64,000 nucleotides of DNA. It comes from Comamonas sp. BIGb0124. GTDB lineage: Bacteria > Pseudomonadota > Gammaproteobacteria > Burkholderiales > Burkholderiaceae_C. Each line of letters begins with the position of its first letter. Position 1 is the stretch's first letter. The notes below the pieces were generated by a model that was given only the letters and a program-made list of their open reading frames with translations, was not told where the DNA came from and did not search any database. Position numbers and translations under genes: made by a program. Below, in pieces: positions 1 to 10,520 of this stretch. The stretch covers positions 248,001-312,000 of the forward strand of contig NZ_RJVF01000010.1 in the NCBI RefSeq assembly GCF_003752175.1, given 5' to 3'.

Positions 1-61
1 GCGATGCCCGGCCGCCGCCGGCCGCCGCCGGCGGTTCCGGCTGGACGGTGATCGGGGATCG

Positions 62-2227
62 TCAGCCGTGCGGCCGACGGTTCTGCTGGAGAGCCCAGCG
101 TGCCGGGTCCACGGCATCGGCCAACTGGCGTTCGATCGGCCAGGGATCGCCACCGGCATGGCTGGCGATGTGTTCGGCGCACAAGGCGGCCAGGCTGAGC
201 CCGCGCGCGCCCAGGCCGCTGAGCGTGTAGAGACCCGCCAGCCGGGGCAGTTCGGACAGGCGCAGCCCGCCGCCCGGGCGCTGCGTGCCCAGTGCGGCCA
301 GGTCGGGCAGGGGGCCGGCCAGGGGCAGGCGGTCGGGCGTGGTCGCGCGGATCTGCACCCAGGGCGACAGACCGGGCTCGCGGCTCTGCAGGGCAGAGCC
401 GAACTGCGGCGCCAGGGCCTGGGCCCATTCCGGCGCCAGCGATTGCAGCTTGGCCAGGTTGTCGAGATCCGAACTCGGGCGGGGCTGCATGTCCGTGTCG
501 CCGCGCTCGAAACTCGAGCCCATGGCCCAATCCCAGCGTGCGGCGCTGGCCGAACCGGGCCAATTGCCGATGAAATGCCCGTTGCCCGTGAGCGGTGGCG
601 CCGGTGTCTGGCCGGTGGCCCGGCCCAGCGTGATCTGGCCACGCACGGGGGCCAGCGCGGAGGCATCCGGCGCGGTTCCGAAATCCAGCAGGCCGAGGCT
701 GTCCATGGCGGTGGCGACCACCACCAGCTCGGCTTCGGCCAGCGGTCGGCCCTGGGCGTCGAGCGCCTGCCAGACCGGGGCCGTATCGGCGGCGGCTGGG
801 CCTGGCGTCGCCGGGGTGGGCAGTGGGCGCAGTGCGGCCACGGCCTGATGCCAGTGCATCGTCAGTCCGGGGCTGGCCGCCAGCCAGTGCGCCACGAGCG
901 CAGCCCCCTGGATGCGCAGCCCCTGCGCATGGCGCAAGGCCGCTCCGCGGTAGCCGCCGGGCAGTGTCGCGTCGGGCACGAACACCGGGGCGCCTTCGGC
1001 CGCCGGCGATCCGTCCGTGGCCGGCAAGCCTGCGTCGTCGTCGGCGTGGCGTGACGAAGCGCTGTCCTGACGCGGCAGGGCCTGCCAGATCTCGCCGCTT
1101 TGCCAGGCTGCGGCAGGCAGCCCGGTCAGCGCCAGCGTCTGCCGCATCCAGGCCACGCCGGCCCTCGACAGCCGGGAGATCACGGCGTCGTCGGGCGACA
1201 CGTGCGGCAGGCACAGACCGACGGGCAGGCCCGACGCGCCCTGTGCCGGTCCGCTGGCGGCATCCAGCAGCGTCACCGACCAGCCGCGCCGCGCCAGGGC
1301 CCAGCAGCAGGCCGCACCTGCCAGCCCGGCACCGATGACCAGCGCTCGCCGCCGCGTGGGCGGCGGCGGAGGGGCCAGGGCAGGCGCGGCGGGCGCCGCC
1401 AGCCCGTGCGCTGCGCGGTCGCGCCAGGGCACCAGCCGTCCTTGCAGCGCATCGCGCTTGGGCGGCAGGCCGGGGCGTCGCTGCAGAACGAAGCCGGCTT
1501 CGGTCAAGCCCTTGCGCACCGCGGCCGCGATGGTCCAGGTGGCCAGCAGGGCCTGGGGCCGCATCAGCCGTGCCAGGCCCTTGAACACGCGGGGTTGCCA
1601 GAGATCCGGGTTCCTGGCGGGCGAGAATCCGTCCAGATAGGCCGCATCGGCCTGCAATTGCAGACGAGGCAGCCATTGCGCGGCATCGCCCACCACCAGC
1701 GTGAGCGTGACGCAATGACGGGCGTCGCGCGGATGGACGAACAGCATGCGGTGCAGGCCGGGCCCGGCCGGCTGGGGGTAGACCGCGGCCAGTTGGGACG
1801 CCAGGTGGGCCACCTCGGCCAGGCTCGGCGAGCGGGCCACGGCACGCAAGATGTCGGCGGGCGTCACCGGATAGGCCTCGAGGCTCACCAGGTGCAAATG
1901 GGCGCAGCGCGCGTCGTCGGCCAGCCACTCGAGCCAGGTGGCCATGAAGTTCAGGCCCAGGCCAAAACCTGTTTCGACGATGCAGAAACGGTCCCGGTGG
2001 CGCCAGCGTGTCTGGACTTCGCAGCCCTGCATGAACACGTAGCGGCTTTGCTGCAGCGCACCGGCCTCGGAGTGGTAGATGTCGCCGAAACGCGGCGAAA
2101 AAGGCACGCCGCGCTGGAGATCCCACTGCAGTTCGGTCGGCGCACCGCTGCCGGTGGCCGGCGGCCAGGCGGGAACGGGTGCGAAGGCATCTGCGTCCGG
2201 AGGCGAGGAGGGGGGAACGGCGGGCAC
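62..2227 (-). CDS. mnmC: Bifunctional tRNA wobble-uridine modification enzyme MnmC
   Basis: MnmC completes 5-methylaminomethyl-(2-thio)uridine at tRNA position 34: an FAD-dependent C-terminal half removes the carboxymethyl group and an N-terminal SAM methyltransferase methylates the product. The N-terminal half shows FGLGLNF (SAM site) and DGFSPARNPDLW (methyltransferase signature). A second dinucleotide fold begins at ALVIGAGLAGAACCW, followed by a DAO-type oxidoreductase body. The length of about 720 residues fits the fused form. There is no in-frame ATG before the conserved region. A TTG at 2272 falls inside the T-tract of the preceding terminator, so the GTG at 2227 is preferred, though it lacks a clear ribosome binding site. 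Product identity is secure; the start is uncertain. Confidence 0.9.
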   Translation of the reverse strand: MPAVPPSSPPDADAFAPVPAWPPATGSGAPTELQWDLQRGVPFSPRFGDIYHSEAGALQQSRYVFMQGCEVQTRWRHRDRFCIVETGFGLGLNFMATWLEWLADDARCAHLHLVSLEAYPVTPADILRAVARSPSLAEVAHLASQLAAVYPQPAGPGLHRMLFVHPRDARHCVTLTLVVGDAAQWLPRLQLQADAAYLDGFSPARNPDLWQPRVFKGLARLMRPQALLATWTIAAAVRKGLTEAGFVLQRRPGLPPKRDALQGRLVPWRDRAAHGLAAPAAPALAPPPPPTRRRALVIGAGLAGAACCWALARRGWSVTLLDAASGPAQGASGLPVGLCLPHVSPDDAVISRLSRAGVAWMRQTLALTGLPAAAWQSGEIWQALPRQDSASSRHADDDAGLPATDGSPAAEGAPVFVPDATLPGGYRGAALRHAQGLRIQGAALVAHWLAASPGLTMHWHQAVAALRPLPTPATPGPAAADTAPVWQALDAQGRPLAEAELVVVATAMDSLGLLDFGTAPDASALAPVRGQITLGRATGQTPAPPLTGNGHFIGNWPGSASAARWDWAMGSSFERGDTDMQPRPSSDLDNLAKLQSLAPEWAQALAPQFGSALQSREPGLSPWVQIRATTPDRLPLAGPLPDLAALGTQRPGGGLRLSELPRLAGLYTLSGLGARGLSLAALCAEHIASHAGGDPWPIERQLADAVDPARWALQQNRRPHG

Positions 2228-2270
2228 GTCGAGGGGAAAAGAAGGGACGGAAAAAAACAAGCGTGGAAGC

Positions 2271-2297
2271 AAAAGAGGCTGGCCGCAGCCAGCCTCT
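2271..2297 (-). terminator. Rho-independent terminator downstream of yggX
   Basis: A perfect 10-bp stem (AGAGGCTGGC with GCCAGCCTCT) closes a 4-nt loop and, read on the minus strand, is followed directly by TTTT. It lies 60 bp after the yggX stop and just before mnmC, so it probably ends the yggX transcript. Confidence 0.8.
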
Positions 2298-2356
2298 GAA
2301 GGGGATGGACACCGACGCGGCCGTTCACCGGCCGGTCGTGAGTCCGATCCGCCCGA

Positions 2357-2635
2357 TCACTCGTTCGGACCTTGCGGAACGTAACCGGCCACCTGGTCGG
2401 CACCTTCGCCGAAGAAGTGTTTTTCCATCTGGCGAGCCAGGTACTGGCGGGCGCGGGCATCGGCGAGGTTGAGGCGGTTCTCGTTGACCAGCATGGTCTG
2501 CTGGCGCAGCCATTCGGCCCAAGCCTGCTTGCTGACGTTCTCGAAGATGCGTTTGCCGAGTTCGCCCGGATAGACGGGTGTGTCCAGACCTTCGGCCTCG
2601 ATGCCGAGTTTGATGCATTTGACGGTACGTGCCAT
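2357..2635 (-). CDS. yggX: Fe(2+)-trafficking / oxidative damage protection protein (YggX family)
   Basis: This small cytosolic protein belongs to the YggX family, proposed to handle labile iron and protect Fe-S enzymes from oxidation. The product is 92 residues, the usual family length, and begins [11 protein letters not shown] with the conserved cysteine near the N-terminus. The family pattern of acidic and aromatic residues ([37 protein letters not shown]) is present. The start at 2635 is preferred over an upstream in-frame ATG because AAGGA precedes it and the protein then begins at the conserved residues. It is followed by a strong terminator, so it appears monocistronic. Confidence 0.95.
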   Translation of the reverse strand: MARTVKCIKLGIEAEGLDTPVYPGELGKRIFENVSKQAWAEWLRQQTMLVNENRLNLADARARQYLARQMEKHFFGEGADQVAGYVPQGPNE

Positions 2636-2941
2636 GGGGTTTTGTCCTTGAATGGAGGGCCGTACGTTCGTGCGCACGGCCGTTGGGCGGGTGGCCAGCC
2701 CGAGGCCGGCGCCAGGGGGGAGACTGTACCAAGTTTCGTCTTCCGTCCCGGCGATTTGCGGTCAAGGCCCCGTGCGCCGAACAGTCTTGCCGCACGCGGC
2801 CGACCGGCTCATCATGGGCGCTCTCCGACGCGGTTCGGGGAGCGACTGGCCTAGACTGGCCAGCAGTCGGCGCACACGGCCCGGGACGCCGGCCCATCGA
2901 AAGTTCACCGGGCGGAATAGACACACACAGGAGTGCGACTC
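2636..2941. other. Intergenic region between divergent yggX and FMN reductase
   Basis: About 306 bases separate the divergent starts. It must hold promoters in both directions, but I found no convincing -35/-10 pair or RNA structure. Open frames crossing it show no family resemblance. Confidence 0.5.
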
Positions 2942-3493
2942 ATGAGCTACAAAATCGCCGTGCTGATCGGCAGTTTGCGCAAGGATTCCTACAACCGCCG
3001 GCTGGCCCTGGCCCTGGCGGCTCTGGCGCCCGAGGAGTTCGTGTTCGAGCACCTCGATATCGGCCAGCTCCCGCTCTACAACCAGGACGACGACGACCAT
3101 CAGGCCGATGCCGTCGTGGCGCTCAAGGCCGCGGTCGAGGCCGCCGACGGTCTGCTGTTCGTCACCCCCGAATACAACCGCTCCATTCCGGGCGTGCTCA
3201 AGAATGCGCTCGACCAGGCCTCGCGCCCCTGGGGCAAGAGCTCGTGGCAGGGCAAGGCCGCGGGCGTGATCGGCACCTCGCCCAGCGGGGTGGGCACCGC
3301 CATCGCCCAGCAGCACCTGCGCGGCGTGCTGGTCGGCCAGCAGGTTTCGGTCTATGCGGGCCCCGAGGTCTTCCTGCAATTCAAGGACGGCCTGATCGAC
3401 GACAAGGGACACATCGACAACGAAGGCACCCGCAAGTTCCTGCAGGGCTGGGTCGACGGCTACGTCGCCTGGATCAAGAAACTCGAGGCCTAA
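2942..3493 (+). CDS. NADPH-dependent FMN reductase (flavodoxin-like fold)
   Basis: A 183-residue flavodoxin-fold oxidoreductase, expected to bind FMN and use NAD(P)H to reduce flavins, quinones or azo compounds. The phosphate-binding segment GSLRKDSYNRRLA is near residue 10, and the family signature TPEYNRSIPGVLKNALDQ lies in the middle. It starts at the second of two close ATG codons because AGGAG sits 9 bases upstream of it. It is convergent with the chromate-type transporter genes, and its stop overlaps theirs by four bases. The preferred substrate cannot be read from sequence. In some bacteria relatives reduce chromate, so the neighbouring CHR transporter is suggestive but not proof of a shared role. 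Confidence 0.88.
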   Translation: MSYKIAVLIGSLRKDSYNRRLALALAALAPEEFVFEHLDIGQLPLYNQDDDDHQADAVVALKAAVEAADGLLFVTPEYNRSIPGVLKNALDQASRPWGKSSWQGKAAGVIGTSPSGVGTAIAQQHLRGVLVGQQVSVYAGPEVFLQFKDGLIDDKGHIDNEGTRKFLQGWVDGYVAWIKKLEA

Positions 3494-4062
3494 TAGAAGC
3501 CCAGCGCGCCGGCCAGCGCCCCGCCGGCGATCAGCCAGAGCAGGTGGATGCGGGTGCGCCACATCAGCAGCAGGGCCACCGCGGTCACCACCAGCGAACG
3601 CCAGCCCGTGCTCCATTGCGCGACAGGCACCATCAGCACCCAGCCCGTGGCGATGATGAGGCCGACGGTCAGGGGGGCCAGACCGATCTTGAAGGCCCGC
3701 ACGCCCAGGCGCTCGCGGTTGTGCTGGGCCCAGCGCGCGGCCACCAGGGTCAATGCGCTCGACGGCAGCAGGATGCCGACCATCGACACCGCCATGCCGA
3801 GCAGGCCGCCCAGCCAACCCATGGCCGAACCGATGTGCCAGCCCAGCAGGCCCACGAACAGCACATTGGGGCCGGGCGAGGACTGCGCGATCGCGACCGA
3901 TTGCGTGAACTGCGCGTCGGTGAGCCATCGTTGCTCGCCCACCAGGTAGCGGTGCATGTCGGGAATGGTGGTGATCGCGCCGCCCACGGCCAGCAGCGAC
4001 AGCGACAGGAAATGGGTGAACAGGGCCAGCCAGTCGGCGAGGCTCAAGGCCGCGGCGTTCAT
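3490..4062 (-). CDS. Chromate transporter family protein, second half-size subunit
   Basis: This is a 190-residue membrane protein of the CHR family (chromate ion transporters), short-chain type. Several hydrophobic segments are visible, and the conserved block SVAIAQSSPGPNVLFVGLLG matches the CHR signature following a GG-containing first helix (SLLAVGGAITTIPDM). Short-chain CHR proteins normally act as pairs, and the other half lies immediately upstream with a four-base ATGA overlap, implying translational coupling. The start at 4062 follows from that overlap. CHR proteins export chromate in resistant strains, but many chromosomal pairs have no demonstrated substrate. Confidence 0.85.
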   Translation of the reverse strand: MNAAALSLADWLALFTHFLSLSLLAVGGAITTIPDMHRYLVGEQRWLTDAQFTQSVAIAQSSPGPNVLFVGLLGWHIGSAMGWLGGLLGMAVSMVGILLPSSALTLVAARWAQHNRERLGVRAFKIGLAPLTVGLIIATGWVLMVPVAQWSTGWRSLVVTAVALLLMWRTRIHLLWLIAGGALAGALGFY

Positions 4063-4724
4063 GGCGCGCCCTCGCCGTTGCCGGCCTGTGCGGCAGCGCG
4101 GCGCTGGGCGTCGAGCCGCCTGATGCGCAGCCAGGCCCAGGCGTAGGCCGGGCTGCCGACACCCAGCAGCGTCCACACCAGGGACCAGTGCAGCAAGGCC
4201 ACGCAGCCGAAAGTGACCAGCATGAACAGCACGCTGACGGTCATGCCCATGGGATTGAGCCGCAGCGAGCCGATCAGCTTGACCCCGGTGGCCATGATCA
4301 GGCCTGCCGCGACGGCTCCCATGCCCTTGAGCGCTCCCCGTACCGCTTCGACGTGCAGAAACTGCTCGTAGGCCAGGGTCAGCGAAAGAACCAGCACCAG
4401 CGGCACCGCGAACAGCCCGGCCAGGGCGGCCAGCGAACCGCGCCAGCCGAAGTAGCGGTCACCCAGCATCAGCGCCAGATTGACCACGTTGGGGCCCGGC
4501 AGGATCTGCGCCACCGTCCAGTCCTCGATGAACTCGGCCGGCGTCATCCATTTTTTCTTCTCGACCATCTCGCGCTGCACGACGGTCAGCACACCGCCGA
4601 AGCCTTGCATGGCCAGGCTCGAGAAGGCCAGGAACAACTGCCACTTGGATTGCGGCTGGAAGGGCGAAGCCGTGGCGGTGGGGGTGTCGGGTGCGGAGGG
4701 CTGGGCGGGGGGCAAGGACGGCAT
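4059..4724 (-). CDS. Chromate transporter family protein, first half-size subunit
   Basis: A short-chain CHR family membrane protein, partner of the subunit just downstream. After a Pro/Ala-rich N-terminus the sequence enters LFLAFSSLAMQGFGGVLTVV and then DWTVAQILPGPNVVNLALML, the conserved CHR motifs. About four to five hydrophobic segments follow. The ATG at 4724 gives 221 residues. An alternative ATG at 4775 would add 17 residues and overlap the LON-domain gene stop as ATGA. Neither has a strong ribosome binding site. The three genes LON-chr-chr look like one operon. Confidence 0.85.
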   Translation of the reverse strand: MPSLPPAQPSAPDTPTATASPFQPQSKWQLFLAFSSLAMQGFGGVLTVVQREMVEKKKWMTPAEFIEDWTVAQILPGPNVVNLALMLGDRYFGWRGSLAALAGLFAVPLVLVLSLTLAYEQFLHVEAVRGALKGMGAVAAGLIMATGVKLIGSLRLNPMGMTVSVLFMLVTFGCVALLHWSLVWTLLGVGSPAYAWAWLRIRRLDAQRRAAAQAGNGEGAP

Positions 4725-4771
4725 GGCGGACAAAGCAAGGGGCGGGGCAGTCCGGCAGGACTGTACAAAGC

Positions 4772-5452
4772 TCATTCGATGAGGCGGTGCTGGCGCAGCA
4801 GGTCGGCAACGAGTTCCAGCCGGAGGATGGGGCTGTCGACCTCGAGCAGCTGCTGTTTGCGGCGCATGTCGAGCGGCAGCAGTTCGATCCAGCGGTTGGC
4901 GACCCAGCCCGGCTGTTTCAGTTGCGGCTGGCCGGCGAACAGGGGCCGCGGGTGCGGATCGGCCGGCTGGGCTGCTGCGCGGCCTTTCGAGCCGCCTGCG
5001 CGATCCAGCAATTGCGCCAGCAGGTGAACCGCCGGTTCGAGGTCGGGGAGGACACCCCAGCCGGGATCGTCCTGCGGCAGGACGGTGGCCTGGGACACCC
5101 ACAGGCCGTTCTTTTCCTGATGCGCCTGGTGCAGCCGCACGCGCTCGAAGCCGTGGCAGACCAGTTGGATGAGGCCGGGCTGGGGCCTTTCGTGCGCCAC
5201 GATGCGGGCGCAGGTGGCCACGCCCGCGAGCCGTTCGGCCTGGCCCGGCCGGCGCACCTCGGTGCCGCGTTCGAGCAGCACCACCCCGAAAGGCTGGCCG
5301 TCGCGCAGGCATTGGCCGATCATCTCGAGGTAACGCACCTCGAATACCCGCAGCGGCAGCACGCCGTCGGGCAAAAGCACGGTGCCCAGCGGGAACAGCG
5401 GCAACCGCTCGGCCTGTCCATTCGAAAAAACACCCCGCGCATCTGAAGTCAT
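4772..5452 (-). CDS. LON-substrate-binding-domain protein (not a protease)
   Basis: The 226-residue product carries the N-terminal domain of Lon protease alone, starting at LPLFPLGTVLLPDGVLPLRVFEVRYLEM (residues 17-44). It has no AAA+ module or protease Ser-Lys dyad. Stand-alone proteins of this family are widespread in proteobacteria and poorly characterised; a role in substrate recognition or protein quality control is inferred only from the domain. It is first in a probable operon with the two CHR subunits, separated from accD by about 60 bp. Confidence 0.85.
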   Translation of the reverse strand: MTSDARGVFSNGQAERLPLFPLGTVLLPDGVLPLRVFEVRYLEMIGQCLRDGQPFGVVLLERGTEVRRPGQAERLAGVATCARIVAHERPQPGLIQLVCHGFERVRLHQAHQEKNGLWVSQATVLPQDDPGWGVLPDLEPAVHLLAQLLDRAGGSKGRAAAQPADPHPRPLFAGQPQLKQPGWVANRWIELLPLDMRRKQQLLEVDSPILRLELVADLLRQHRLIE

Positions 5453-5516
5453 GGAAAGGTCCTGGAGTCAGATGGGCGGGGCGATGGCCGGATCGGCGGT
5501 GCGGGTGCCGGGGTCT

Positions 5517-6395
5517 TCAGTCCTCGGCGACGGCGTCGGCCGGCATGCGCTGGAGCATCGCCAGCGAACTCGCCAGCGTGGCGCGCAGCTTGCGTCGGTC
5601 GCAGATGAAGTCGACCGCGCCCTTGCGCAGCAGGAACTCGGCGCGCTGGAAACCCGGCGGCAGTTTTTCGCGCACGGTGTTCTCGATCACGCGGGGGCCG
5701 GCAAAGCCGATCAGCGCCTTGGGTTCGGCCACCACGATATCGCCCATGAAGGCAAAACCGGCGGACACGCCACCCATGGTCGGATCCGTCAGCACGCTGA
5801 TGTAGGGCAGGCCCTTCTTGGCCAGGCGTGTGAGCGACGCATTGGTCTTGGCCATCTGCATCAGCGACAGCAGGCCTTCCTGCATGCGCGCGCCGCCGGT
5901 GGCGGTGAAGCAGATGAAGGGGACTTTCTGTTCGATGGCGGTCTCGACGCCGCGCACGAAACGCTCGCCGACCACCGAACCCATGGAGCCGGCCATGAAA
6001 TCGAACTCGAAGCAGGCGACCACCACGTTGATGCTCTGGATCGAGCCACCGATCACCACCAGCGCATCGGTCTCACCGGTGCTCTCCATGGCTTCCTTGA
6101 GGCGATCGGGGTACTTGCGGCTGTCCTTGAACTTCAGCGCATCGACCGGCAGGACTTCCTGGCCGATCTCGTAGCGGCCTTCGGCATCCAGCAGGCCGTC
6201 GAGGCGGGCGCGCGAACCGATGCGCATGTGGTGATCGCACTTGGGGCAGACGTTGAGGTTCTGTTCCAGGTCGGTCTTGTAGAGCACCGTTTCGCAGCTC
6301 GGGCACTTGATCCACAGGCCTTCGGGGATGGCACGGCGTTCGGCCGGGTCGGTGGGCTGGATCTTCGGGGGCAGCAGTTTTTCGAGCCAGGACAT
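5517..6395 (-). CDS. accD: Acetyl-CoA carboxylase carboxyltransferase subunit beta
   Basis: AccD pairs with AccA to transfer the carboxyl group from biotin to acetyl-CoA, giving malonyl-CoA for fatty acid synthesis. The zinc ribbon is intact: Cys31, Cys34, Cys50 and Cys53. The crotonase-like carboxyltransferase core follows, with [12 protein letters not shown] and [13 protein letters not shown]. The length of 292 residues is typical. The start ([11 protein letters not shown]) has AGGAAAG upstream. It follows trpFBA on the same strand with a 200-bp gap; the gap includes an AT-rich patch (TTAAAATA near 6546-6553) that could be a promoter of its own. Confidence 0.97.
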   Translation of the reverse strand: MSWLEKLLPPKIQPTDPAERRAIPEGLWIKCPSCETVLYKTDLEQNLNVCPKCDHHMRIGSRARLDGLLDAEGRYEIGQEVLPVDALKFKDSRKYPDRLKEAMESTGETDALVVIGGSIQSINVVVACFEFDFMAGSMGSVVGERFVRGVETAIEQKVPFICFTATGGARMQEGLLSLMQMAKTNASLTRLAKKGLPYISVLTDPTMGGVSAGFAFMGDIVVAEPKALIGFAGPRVIENTVREKLPPGFQRAEFLLRKGAVDFICDRRKLRATLASSLAMLQRMPADAVAED

Positions 6396-6597
6396 GTCGT
6401 TCGCTTTCCTGTTGGGACGGCGTATCCCCCGCAAGGGAGCGCCGTGATCGGGGCAAGATGAAAAAAGGGCAACACGCGCCCGGCACAGACAAAAGGCCGG
6501 GGCCGGGCCGCAGCCTCTCCAGGGTGGAAGAGGCATTTGGCCGCTATTTTAATCGCCCCGGGGCCGCCGTGCCTCGGGGCGGCGGCGGCACAGGGGA

Positions 6598-7407
6598 TCA
6601 GGCGTCGAGCGCGCGGCGGATGTCGCGGATGAAGGTGACCGCGGTGCCCACGACTTTTTCGTGCGGCTGGCTCTCGATGAGCTGGATCAGCCGGCTGCCG
6701 ATGACCACGGCGTCGGAGACGTCGGCGATGGCGCGTGCCGTCTGCGCATCGCGGATGCCGAAGCCCACGCCCAGCGGCACCTTGACGTGTTCGCGGATGC
6801 GCGGCAGCGCCTGTGCGACGGCCTCGGTGTCGAGCGTGCCCGCGCCGGTCACACCCTTGAGCGACACATAGTAGACATAGCCCGAGGCGATCTCGGCGAC
6901 CGCGCGGATGCGCGATTCGGTCGAGGTCGGGGCCAGCAGGAAGATGGGGTCCAGCCCGTACCGCTGCAGTTCGCGTGTGAAATCCTGGGCTTCCTCGGGC
7001 GGGTAGTCCACGATCAGCACGCCGTCGACGCCGGCTTCGGCCGCGTCCTGCGCAAAACGGCCCGGACCGTGGCGCTGGTCGTAGCGCTCGACCGGGTTGG
7101 CATAACCCATCAGCACCACGGGCGTGCTGTCGTTCTGGGTGCGGAAGGCCTTGACCATCTCGAGCACCCGGACCAGCGTGACGCCCTTGGCCAGCGCACG
7201 CTCGGAGGCCTTCTGGATCACCGGACCGTCGGCCATCGGATCGGAGAAGGGCACGCCCAGCTCGATCACGTCGGCACCCGCGCGGGCCATGCCCAGCATC
7301 AGGTCGACCGTGATGTCGGCATAGGGATCGCCTGCCGTGACATAGGGAATCAGCGCCTTGCGGCCAGCCGACTGCAACTGCTCGAAGCAGGCTTGGATAC
7401 GACTCAT
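6598..7407 (-). CDS. trpA: Tryptophan synthase alpha chain
   Basis: TrpA cleaves indole-3-glycerol phosphate to indole and glyceraldehyde 3-phosphate within the alpha2-beta2 complex. The TIM-barrel catalytic residues Glu49 ([11 protein letters not shown]) and Asp60 (DPMADGP) are in their canonical positions, and the length of 269 residues is normal. AAGGAG precedes the start, which lies 11 bases after the trpB stop, so the two are co-translated from one transcript. Confidence 0.98.
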   Translation of the reverse strand: MSRIQACFEQLQSAGRKALIPYVTAGDPYADITVDLMLGMARAGADVIELGVPFSDPMADGPVIQKASERALAKGVTLVRVLEMVKAFRTQNDSTPVVLMGYANPVERYDQRHGPGRFAQDAAEAGVDGVLIVDYPPEEAQDFTRELQRYGLDPIFLLAPTSTESRIRAVAEIASGYVYYVSLKGVTGAGTLDTEAVAQALPRIREHVKVPLGVGFGIRDAQTARAIADVSDAVVIGSRLIQLIESQPHEKVVGTAVTFIRDIRRALDA

Positions 7408-7418
7408 GGCGGTGCTCC

Positions 7419-8618
<1,200 letters not shown>

Positions 8619-8634
8619 GGATGTCGATTCCGTA

Positions 8635-9363
8635 TCAATCGAGAGACGCGGATTGCGCCACAAGCGCATCGGCCGCCCGCACGGCGGCCACGAAGCGCTG
8701 AATCTTGCCGGGGTCCTTGATGCCTTTGGCGGCCTCGACCCCGGAGCTCACGTCAACGGCCCAGGGCCGGACTTGCAAGATGCCATCGGTCACGTTTGCA
8801 GGCGTGAGTCCACCAGACAAAACGAGACGAGAGCTGGCGGCGATTGCGGGATGTGACCAATTGAATGCGTTCCAGTCGAAGGAAAGGCCGGCGCCGCCAT
8901 ACCCGGAGACATGGGCATCGACCAGGATGGCCTGGGCGGCGGCGTGCTGCTTTGCATATTCTACGAGATCGAAGCCCGCAGCGCCCGCGTCGAGCGGAAT
9001 GCGCGCGGCGCGGATGTGGGGATGTCCCGACGCTTCGCACTGCGAGGGCGACTCGTCGCCGTGGAACTGCAGCGTGGCCCAGGGCATCTGGCGCACGATG
9101 TCCTGCAGGGACTGCGGGGTCTCGTTGACCACCAGCAGCACGGGCGTGACGAACGCCGGCAGGTCTCGCGCCAGTTCGCGTGCCCGTTCGATGCTGACGT
9201 GGCGCGGGCTCTTGGGATAGAGCACAAAACCGATGGCATCGGCCCCGGCCTGCACGGCTGCGGCCACGTCCTGCTCGCGGGTCAGGCCGCAGATCTTGAT
9301 CCGTGTACGGCGAAGGCCGGGGGCAGCGCCGGGTGCCGGCGCGGGAGAGAAGTCAGCAGTCAT
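8635..9363 (-). CDS. trpF: Phosphoribosylanthranilate isomerase
   Basis: TrpF carries out the Amadori rearrangement of N-(5-phosphoribosyl)anthranilate in tryptophan synthesis. The barrel start [13 protein letters not shown] contains the catalytic cysteine, and [10 protein letters not shown] plus [15 protein letters not shown] carry the phosphate-binding and catalytic aspartate regions. The start at 9363 leaves a short Pro/Ala-rich N-terminal tail (242 residues in all). An ATG 12 bases upstream is possible. The trpB start lies 16 bases past its stop, consistent with a trpFBA operon. Confidence 0.95.
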   Translation of the reverse strand: MTADFSPAPAPGAAPGLRRTRIKICGLTREQDVAAAVQAGADAIGFVLYPKSPRHVSIERARELARDLPAFVTPVLLVVNETPQSLQDIVRQMPWATLQFHGDESPSQCEASGHPHIRAARIPLDAGAAGFDLVEYAKQHAAAQAILVDAHVSGYGGAGLSFDWNAFNWSHPAIAASSRLVLSGGLTPANVTDGILQVRPWAVDVSSGVEAAKGIKDPGKIQRFVAAVRAADALVAQSASLD

Positions 9364-9484
9364 GGCGTGGCAAGGACAAATAGGAGAAGACGGGAGGGCA
9401 TGAGCCCAGGCGGCAAGGCCCCAGGAGACATTGTCGCGCAGTGCATGCCGCGCTGCACCGGCCATGGCCGGGGCCCGCAGGCGT

Positions 9485-10291
9485 TCAGGGCAGCCAGTCG
9501 AAGGCCGCGGTGCGCGCGGGCAAGTGCCAGGATTCGCTGTAGACCGGCCCCAGAAAGTACAGACCATGCGGCGAAAACGTCGGCGAGGCGGCATCGCGGC
9601 TGCGGGCGGCGAGCACCTCTGCCATCCAGTCCGGGGCATGCTGACCCTGACCCACGGCGATCAGGCTGCCCATCAGGTTGCGGATCATGTGGTGCAGAAA
9701 GGCATTGGCCTCGAATTCGAAGCGCCAGTAGGCGCTGCCGTCGGGCTGGCCCTTGCGGCCGATGTCGATTCGGCGCAGGTGTTTCACGGGCGACAGCGCC
9801 TGGCAGGCCGAGGCACGGAACGAGGTGAAGTCGTGCTCGCCGACCAGGTGCCGGGCCGCAGCCTGCATGGCGGGCAGGGACAGCGGCTTGAAGACCCAGC
9901 CCACGCGCCCGGCTTCCACGCTGGGGCGCACCGGCGACTCCAGCAGCACGTAGGCATAGCGCCGCGCCGTGGCGCTGCCGCGGGCGTGAAAGGCATCGGG
10001 TACACGCCGTGCCCACTGCACCGCGATGTCGGGCGGCAGATGCGCATTGGTGCCGCGCACCCAGGAAAAATCGTCGCGGGTGATCTCGGTGTCGAAGTGC
10101 ACGACCTGCATCAGGCCGTGGACGCCCGAGTCGGTGCGGCCGGCACAGAGCGTCGACAGCGGACCGCTGCCATCGCCCGCGAACCGGCCCAGCGCACGCT
10201 CGAGGTGATCCTGCACGGTGCGGCCGGAGGGCTGGCTCTGCCAGCCTTCGTAGGCGGCGCCGTTGTAACTGAGGCCGAGGGCAATGCGCAT
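9485..10291 (-). CDS. truA: tRNA pseudouridine(38-40) synthase TruA
   Basis: TruA isomerises uridines 38-40 in tRNA anticodon arms. The motif [10 protein letters not shown] holds the catalytic Asp54, and the C-terminal block [12 protein letters not shown] is typical. From [11 protein letters not shown] the protein is 268 residues; a GTG 30 bases upstream would add ten residues. It precedes trpF on the same strand. In many Burkholderiales asd (often with fimV) sits upstream, but here a plus-strand ilvD occupies that place. Confidence 0.96.
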   Translation of the reverse strand: MRIALGLSYNGAAYEGWQSQPSGRTVQDHLERALGRFAGDGSGPLSTLCAGRTDSGVHGLMQVVHFDTEITRDDFSWVRGTNAHLPPDIAVQWARRVPDAFHARGSATARRYAYVLLESPVRPSVEAGRVGWVFKPLSLPAMQAAARHLVGEHDFTSFRASACQALSPVKHLRRIDIGRKGQPDGSAYWRFEFEANAFLHHMIRNLMGSLIAVGQGQHAPDWMAEVLAARSRDAASPTFSPHGLYFLGPVYSESWHLPARTAAFDWLP

Positions 10292-10520
10292 GAATCGGGA
10301 GTCCGGCCCGGCAAGGGCCACGAAGGCAAAAGCGGTATGCTACCGCGCGCCGCGGCAACGCGTCCCATGAAAACCTGCCGAACACGTTCCCGGGGGTGGG
10401 GGATAATTGTCGGGTTTGCCCAAAGCACGGCTCAAGAGGTTGTTCGCACGGGCGCGCGTGGGGCCTTTATTCCCGTGGCCCGTTTCCTTTCCTGTGATCG
10501 ACATTCCGTAGACAACCACG

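Noticed and set aside
1-61. GCC/CGG-rich near-tandem repeat at the window start
   Set aside because: Short GC-rich palindromic stretch past the mnmC stop; too short and without a T-tract to call a terminator or defined repeat.
9364-9484. Possible trp leader peptide before trpF with two Trp codons
   Set aside because: The frame runs straight into trpF without a stop, the Trp codons are not adjacent, and no alternative hairpins were found.
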